A stretch of DNA of 64,000 nt, taken from Bacteroidota bacterium (GTDB lineage Bacteria > Bacteroidota > Bacteroidia > AKYH767-A > OLB10). Positions 59,196 through 64,000 of this stretch are shown here, piece by piece. The DNA lies in the NCBI GenBank assembly GCA_016713525.1, contig JADJOZ010000011.1:62001-126000 (forward strand), in the 5' to 3' direction. Made by a program: the position numbers and the translations under genes. Numbering within the stretch: position 1 is the stretch's first letter; each line of letters begins with the position of its first letter. A model generated the notes under the pieces. That model did not search any database, was not told where the DNA came from, and saw nothing but the letters and a program-made list of their open reading frames with translations.

Positions 59196-60124
59196 TAAAT
59201 GTTATTAAATACTGGCTCTACTTTGTAACCATATTCTCTCAAGAGCTGAATCAAGCCATATCTATAGCGTAAGTGATTTAAACCTACGGCTATGAATGTT
59301 TTTCTGGTTTTTATTAACTTGACAATATTGGGAAGCCAAACTAAATTCCTATGTTTAAGCAATATATTTTCTATAGGAAATTTACTTGTGTCGGCAAATG
59401 AGTAAAAGATATTATTATAATAATAATAAGAAACACGTTCACTGTATTCTTCAAGTAAAGAACTCTTATTTATTTTATAGATATTAATTAAAGAATCAAC
59501 CAAGTTAATATTTCCTTTAGTGTCAAGTCCTTTTTGAGAGTTCTCAAATGAAAATAATAAGTTAAGATACTCGTAATGTTCTTTGTCGCTCTCTAATCCA
59601 ACCATTTTTCTGCCATCTTTTTTGCATAGAAACCTAAGATAATCATCCATGAAATATTGAGATTTAATACCAGTTAATTGTTCTGAAATTAAATAACCCA
59701 TATGGTATTGAAAATCATTTTTCAAATAAAGAATATCGTGATTCTTTATTTCATTTTCAGAATAACTTAAAGAAACTTTGTAAAAATTCAGAATATTTAC
59801 TCGTTGAGAATCCGTTGCATGTTCAACCCAGGTATGAGAAATCACTTGCTTGCTATTCGTTTTTGTAATGTTCTTCTTAAAAATAGCTTCTGCTGCAAAA
59901 GTTTTAGATTCATTTAGTTTTTTTAAAATATCTTTATTTATTTCAAAATAACTGCTCATACAAATATGATTGGTCCCCAGTAAGTATGAGGTATCCTTTA
60001 AATCGGATGAAATAACTTTCCAAAAAGCCGTTTTAATTGAATCCTCTTGACCAAAAGTGTGGAAGGAAATAAAATTGAATCCAACTAGGAATATTAAGAA
60101 TCTTAAAGTAAAATGTGTTCTCAA
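59195..60124 (-). CDS. TraB/GumN family protein
   Basis: 309 residues. Signal peptide 1-25 (ending TFGQ). The family signature is in place: SYLLGTNHICMS near the start, a central helical region (YFMDDYLRFLCKKDGRKMVGLES), LLKHRNLVWLPNIVKLI and the end FIAVGLNHLRYRYGLIQLLREYGYKVEPV. TraB/GumN/Tiki proteins are related to EreA/ChaN-type folds, and some are proposed metalloproteases; the conserved His of GTNH and GLNH would be ligands. Likely periplasmic. Intact; very AT-rich. Confidence 0.85.
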   Translation of the reverse strand: MRTHFTLRFLIFLVGFNFISFHTFGQEDSIKTAFWKVISSDLKDTSYLLGTNHICMSSYFEINKDILKKLNESKTFAAEAIFKKNITKTNSKQVISHTWVEHATDSQRVNILNFYKVSLSYSENEIKNHDILYLKNDFQYHMGYLISEQLTGIKSQYFMDDYLRFLCKKDGRKMVGLESDKEHYEYLNLLFSFENSQKGLDTKGNINLVDSLINIYKINKSSLLEEYSERVSYYYYNNIFYSFADTSKFPIENILLKHRNLVWLPNIVKLIKTRKTFIAVGLNHLRYRYGLIQLLREYGYKVEPVFNNI

Positions 60125-60330
60125 GTTATAGTTTATATCAATATATTTAATTTAACATGTTCTGTTTTCGTTTTGCCGCTGTGAATTCCTAAGTTATATC
60201 TTTTCACGGAACTTCATCTATTGCTATAAATTCATTTAAGCACTGAACCCACTTTTTTGCCAAACGCCTGTTTGCGGCTGGTTTTCTTCTTTCCACGAAG
60301 TTGTGTCCGTCCAAGGTTGCAATATATTTG

Positions 60331-60654
60331 TTAGATGGCTTCACTTACTTTTTCTTTAGGGTTTAGTCCGTATTCGTTTTCTCCCTTGTGTCCCTTTGAA
60401 AACACTAACACAAAAAAGTAGATTGGGAAAATTATTTGCCACCAACCTGCTTTACCTACATCGTGGCATCTCTTTGTCCCCTGTGCAGCAATAAACCAAA
60501 ATAGTGGAATAAGGAATAGGTTAAGAATTTCAAGTGATGCGTTGTTGTTGGCAATGCTTTGGATGATTTGCGCACAAACGACAAATGCAATCAGAGAAAG
60601 TCCGTATTCCGTTCGTCTAATTCTTCCGTCAAAAATTAATGGAGTTTTGAACAT
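60331..60654 (-). CDS. DUF805 family membrane protein
   Basis: 107 residues from ATG 60654 (MFKTPLIFDGRIRRTEYGLS); an upstream in-frame start would overlap the preceding gene. The signature GRIRRTEYGLSLI and the loop KRCHDVGKAGWWQIIP-like (here WWQIIFPIYFF), then GENEYGLNP, define DUF805. Three or four membrane helices. Function unknown. Two bases after the 60657-61190 gene, probably co-translated with it. Confidence 0.88.
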   Translation of the reverse strand: MFKTPLIFDGRIRRTEYGLSLIAFVVCAQIIQSIANNNASLEILNLFLIPLFWFIAAQGTKRCHDVGKAGWWQIIFPIYFFVLVFSKGHKGENEYGLNPKEKVSEAI

Positions 60655-60656
60655 AA

Positions 60657-61190
60657 TTATTTGATGTTTACGATTGTCCAATCTGAATTTTCCTGTTTCA
60701 CAACCTGAATGTTATAGTCCTTGAACTTTTCTTTCCCCTTTACAATAAAATTGAGGTCAGCTTGTCCTGTTGTTCCTGTTGAACTTGTTTGAGATGAAAA
60801 GCCACCCATCGGTATTAACATGATACTAGTTACTTCCCAAACTTCTTTTGAAACTGATTTATCTATTTGTAAATATTGTCTTGCAATTTTGTAAGAGTCT
60901 AACTTTGGAGTTACAACAAGAAGAACAGATTGAATTACAAAAACAAAAATCATCAGTCCGATACCAACTTTCTCTGAAGTAGTTTTTTTTCCTTGCGTTT
61001 TTTTAAAACTAATTCTCTCACGCAAAAGAAATATTACAGTTATAGCCACAAGTGTCCAGCCGATATATTTACTTTCCCAAAAGAAATACAGTCCAAGTAG
61101 GCGACATAAGTAACCGTAGAGAAGTAAAACACTTGTCACGATAATTAGTCGCTGGCTTACTTTAGTTAGAGATTGAAATTTTTCAAGCAT
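60657..61190 (-). CDS. Membrane protein with C-terminal Coa1-like extracytoplasmic domain
   Basis: 177 residues. Three hydrophobic segments (about 17-33, 42-56, 75-93) are followed by a soluble part: ARQYLQIDKSVSKEVWEVTS, GTTGQADLNFIVKGKEKFKD and YNIQVVKQENSDWTIVNIK. That last part has the layout of small Coa1/cystatin-like domains found after N-terminal helices in Bacteroidota. Assignment is tentative. Partner of the DUF805 gene. Confidence 0.6.
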   Translation of the reverse strand: MLEKFQSLTKVSQRLIIVTSVLLLYGYLCRLLGLYFFWESKYIGWTLVAITVIFLLRERISFKKTQGKKTTSEKVGIGLMIFVFVIQSVLLVVTPKLDSYKIARQYLQIDKSVSKEVWEVTSIMLIPMGGFSSQTSSTGTTGQADLNFIVKGKEKFKDYNIQVVKQENSDWTIVNIK

Positions 61191-61806
61191 TGTCTATTTT
61201 ATTTAAAAGCGTTTTCTGTCAGTAAGTAGTCAGCACTAAAGTATCAGGTTTGCACAGTCCCCAAAACTTACCGCCAACTCTTCAATTCACACAACAAACA
61301 CAAACAATTAACCGTGTATGAAACGCCTATTTGCGCTAGTTTGTGACGTGTTATGCTGAAGACATGATGTGCCGCCCTGTTCCAGCCTCCATAAAAATAC
61401 AATATCAAAAACCAATTGCCTAATTTTGGTTGACAATGTTTTAACGGGAGTATTTATCGATAAGTGCTTTAACGAGGGACCGGTGGTTGATTTCAGGCGG
61501 AATTACACGAATTTTATGGAACTTACGCCAAAAGAAAATTTATTGCGAATCGGAACGTAAGAGGTTTATAAACAGGAGATTATGAATGAAACGGTTTTTT
61601 TGTTTTTTATCCGGCCCCCGAGCCGCAACCCATGACACACGCGGAAAAGAAGGCAGCTACTAAAAAAGGACGCATACCACTTAAAGACCGCATTGACCTG
61701 GCTATAATTCAGGAAGCAGTCAAAAGAAGGATTCATGTTTGATTTGGATTGTCGAGTATCTCCAGAATAGATTTAATTAAACCAGTAAAATTACCTTTTT
61801 CATATG
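61191..61806. other. 616-base spacer with possible gene debris
   Basis: Besides one flanking repeat, the plus strand holds two short protein-like stretches: 61369-61560 (with NEGPVVDFRRNYTNFMELTP) and 61632-61742. Neither has a recognised family or promoter. Confidence 0.4.
61632..61742 (+). CDS. Possible 36-residue peptide or gene remnant
   Basis: The frame begins MTHAEKKAATKKGRIPLKDR and ends EAVKRRIHV. It is basic and helix-like, similar in feel to the C-terminus of a DNA-binding or mobile-element protein, but no family is recognised. Confidence 0.2.
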   Translation: MTHAEKKAATKKGRIPLKDRIDLAIIQEAVKRRIHV

Positions 61807-63360
61807 TTACTGTTTTAGCATTTTTAAACTTACATTACTTTGTTTTAACTTTATTATGTAAATACCTTCACGCAAGTCAGAAAAATCTATAGTTGGTTCA
61901 AAATCGTAATTTATTCGCGAAGATATTAAAAGTCTTCCTGTCAAATCATAAATCGAATAATCGATTGGAAAAAACTCTGGTTCTGTAATGAATTTAAAAG
62001 TGGAATGTACAGGATTGGGGAAAATTTGAATTTTATTATTATTATGAATTTCAGGAACACTCGTAGCAGAAACACAGAAAATACTATCGCTAAGTAATGT
62101 GTTACTTATATTTATTACCAAGTTAGATAAATTGAATGATTGAGCTGAATGAGCAAGAGTATCGTTTATTAATGTTACAGAATAATTATTACTAATATAA
62201 TTCGATACAGTTTGTGTGCAACTAAAAATGGTAGTATCTGTTTTTAAGAAATGAATTTTGCCAGTGGGTTGTGTATATCCAATAACAGCTATTTCCGATT
62301 CCCTAAATAGTTGTAATTGCAGCAAGTGTCCTGTAGAATAAGTGGAAAGAAAATAACTTTGTGCATTCGCACCCATTTCATCAACCTTTACAAGGCGATG
62401 AAATCCACTTGAAAAAATAATTGTATTGGTATTTGCTATGGATAGCATTATATCATCATCTCCAGTTGAAGTATTTCCAAATTTTTTACTCCAAATTAGA
62501 TTACCAAGAGTATCCAATTTAAATAGTAATCCATCTGAGTCGATTGAGTTGATAATATTCCCCCCTATTACATATGAGGACTCAACTTTATTTATGGTAT
62601 TAAGACTTCCACCTAAAACATCAATTTGCTTTTTCCAAATAGGAACTCCCGAACTGTCCGTAGTGAATATCATTAACTTGATATCAGTTCCAGAGGATGT
62701 TAGAATTTCATCGTTACCAATAGCAATAAAACCACCATCTAAATAATTTTCAAAATCAGAAATTACATTAACCTGGTTACCATAGTTATTAGCCCAGATA
62801 ACACTTCCATTCATATCTAGCTTAATTAAAAGACCTGTTATCGTTGTATCTGTATTTGAAGTAAAATTTGAATTCAGGTTTGTGTATCCTCCACAAATAA
62901 TTGCCCCATCGATAAATTTAATTTGTGAAAGATTAAATTCCCTAAAATAGGTTGAATCGAAAATGAAAGTGGACCAAATTATGGAATCGTTACTATACAT
63001 AATTAAAGCACTGGAAAAATAGTTATAAGTCATTCCAATTTGTTTTGAAACATGAGCTAAAACAAGACAGCTGCTATCATTTATTGTAATTATTTTTGAT
63101 CCCGATAATGTAGTAAGCGAATCTGAGTAAAATGATTTAGTGGTATTGATATTTCCAACAGAATCAATTTCAGTAATTGCTATGTTGTTATTCGCTTGGA
63201 AAAAATAATCTGTAGAAAGTAATAGATAAGTACTATCCTTGGCAATAAAGGAATTCCCATGGCTGAACTGTGATACAAGGTTATTGTAATTTTTTTGAAA
63301 TATAGATTGCCCATATCCAGGCAAGTAAAACAGCATTATTAATTGAACTAAATATTTCAT
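61807..63360 (-). CDS. T9SS type A cargo, propeller-like
   Basis: 517 residues from ATG 63360, where the signal peptide begins (MKYLVQLIMLFYLPGYGQ); an upstream in-frame start adds charged residues. Blades of the 'D-G-I-W-K' type: KLDMNGSVIWANNYGNQ, TTDSSGVPIWKKQIDVLGG, KLDTLGNLIWSKKFGNTST. Sorting domain: IFPNPVHSTFKF, IYDLTGRLLIS, LREGIYIIKL. It resembles the 1260-2849 protein in build. Predicted surface-exposed; function unknown. Intact frame. Confidence 0.82.
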   Translation of the reverse strand: MKYLVQLIMLFYLPGYGQSIFQKNYNNLVSQFSHGNSFIAKDSTYLLLSTDYFFQANNNIAITEIDSVGNINTTKSFYSDSLTTLSGSKIITINDSSCLVLAHVSKQIGMTYNYFSSALIMYSNDSIIWSTFIFDSTYFREFNLSQIKFIDGAIICGGYTNLNSNFTSNTDTTITGLLIKLDMNGSVIWANNYGNQVNVISDFENYLDGGFIAIGNDEILTSSGTDIKLMIFTTDSSGVPIWKKQIDVLGGSLNTINKVESSYVIGGNIINSIDSDGLLFKLDTLGNLIWSKKFGNTSTGDDDIMLSIANTNTIIFSSGFHRLVKVDEMGANAQSYFLSTYSTGHLLQLQLFRESEIAVIGYTQPTGKIHFLKTDTTIFSCTQTVSNYISNNYSVTLINDTLAHSAQSFNLSNLVINISNTLLSDSIFCVSATSVPEIHNNNKIQIFPNPVHSTFKFITEPEFFPIDYSIYDLTGRLLISSRINYDFEPTIDFSDLREGIYIIKLKQSNVSLKMLKQ

Positions 63361-63428
63361 TCGATGTATTACTTGAGGTTTGAATCCCATTTCATTGTTT
63401 AATCACTAATTTTAATAGATTATTCTCC

Positions 63429-64000
63429 TCATTTTTTTACAAATTTAAACGATGAAATAGACTGACTTGTATTAATAACTAAAAAATATAACCCAGTATA
63501 AATTAAATCTGTATCCATATTTAAATTACGTGAGTTACTAAATTCCAAATCAGAAACAACTTTCTGCCCATTTACATTATATAGCGAAACCCTACCTGTT
63601 TCATTTTTACTGAAAGAGACTGAAATTACATCATCAACAATAGTAGGAAATATATGTATAAATTCATCAGATTCATCTAGGATCTGATCCGATACATAAC
63701 CACTGCATACAATATTTTCTATTATAGAAATAGTATCGGAAAAAGCACCAGCATAAACAACTGGTTGAAGGATTGAGTCAGCATAGAAATGAGTTTGAAA
63801 ATTTATAGAAACACTATTTGCAAAAATGTTGGCGATATTGTTTTGATTACATATTGTAGAGCCTAAAGTATCTGTTTGTACTAAAAATCCTGATCTGGGC
63901 AATGAAGAAATACTAACAGCAGATGTTCCCAGGAAGAAATATGATTGGCCAAAATATTCAAAGGCATCAAAGTAAGAAAAAAGGTTCGGGTAATAAATAA
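63429..64000 (-). CDS. T9SS type A cargo, 5' part outside window
   Basis: The frame is open to the right edge: the residues before TTG 63902 continue as FDAFEYFGQSYFFLGTS, so the gene starts beyond 64000. The end is a sorting domain with a divergent first motif (IFPTIVDD instead of PNP), then VSLYNVNGQKVVSD, YTGLYFLVIN and FKFVKK. It lies 68 bases upstream of the 61807-63360 gene in the same direction, so the two may be co-transcribed. Confidence 0.75.
   Translation of the reverse strand, partial: IYYPNLFSYFDAFEYFGQSYFFLGTSAVSISSLPRSGFLVQTDTLGSTICNQNNIANIFANSVSINFQTHFYADSILQPVVYAGAFSDTISIIENIVCSGYVSDQILDESDEFIHIFPTIVDDVISVSFSKNETGRVSLYNVNGQKVVSDLEFSNSRNLNMDTDLIYTGLYFLVINTSQSISSFKFVKK

Larger units (their letters stand above)
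60262..61342. repeat. Direct repeats flanking the DUF805 module
   Basis: AAACGCCTGTTTGCGGCTGG (60262-60281) and AAACGCCTATTTGCGCTAGT (61321-61340) share most bases in the same orientation and enclose the two-gene module at 60331-61190. This may mark insertion or excision of a cassette, though no recombinase is near. Confidence 0.45.

Noticed and set aside
60262..61342. Integron gene cassette with attC site
   Set aside because: One RYYYAAC-like string exists after the DUF805 gene, but no partnering GTTRRRY was found and no integrase is near.

Overview
The window is chromosomal DNA of an AT-rich member of the Bacteroidota, probably uncultured. The reasons are: at least eleven secreted proteins ending in a type IX secretion (T9SS) type A sorting domain and one ending in the gliding-motility-associated (type B) domain; a PorP/SprF-family protein and a PorE-like protein; promoters of the Bacteroidota form (-33 TTTG or TTG, -7 TAnnTTTG) instead of -35/-10 boxes; and near absence of Shine-Dalgarno sequences. 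No tRNA or rRNA gene was recognised.

Layout. 1-9.7 kb: T9SS cargo genes separated by long repeat-bearing spacers, with a class III Fic protein and a small membrane protein between them. 9.7-13.0 kb: an IS256-family remnant, three small genes and a decayed IS256-type element that still has terminal inverted repeats and an 8-bp target duplication. 13.0-16.1 kb: a lasso-peptide locus (precursor, attenuator hairpin, B protein, cyclase), followed convergently by a DUF6445 oxygenase-like gene. 16.5-25.8 kb: methyltransferases, GIY-YIG protein, mnmG, four parS-like sites within 1.5 kb, thioredoxin, arrays of a 25-bp palindromic repeat, a Wzc-type tyrosine kinase and a beta-carbonic anhydrase. 26-33.3 kb: a tight operon (type B cargo, PorP/SprF-OmpA fusion, WecA-like transferase) and an M28 peptidase. 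33.3-37.8 kb: a minus-strand block (arfB, omega-amidase, methionine-type aminotransferase, M28 peptidase, rpiB). 37.8-38.4 kb: an AT-rich spacer with DnaA-box-like repeats. 38.4-45.4 kb: nadA, a MORN-repeat protein, a field of short covarying hairpins, an AAA ATPase and a PorE-like protein. 45.6-64 kb: almost entirely minus-strand T9SS cargo, including a tandem triplicate with conserved ends and variable centre and an 1866-residue PKD protein, interrupted by a TraB/GumN protein and a DUF805 module.

How it fits together. The T9SS cargo, the two OmpA-domain proteins and the PorP/SprF partner form an export and surface-anchoring theme; the WecA-like and Wzc-like genes suggest surface-glycan synthesis. 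mnmG, the parS-like cluster and the DnaA-box-like spacer are compatible with an origin-proximal position.

Data quality. At least ten genes, including housekeeping mnmG and nadA, carry +/-1 shifts, nearly all in homopolymers. Correcting single bases restores normal lengths, and gives exactly 572 residues for each member of the triplicate. These are most simply uncorrected long-read indels, so such genes are annotated here at full repaired extent.
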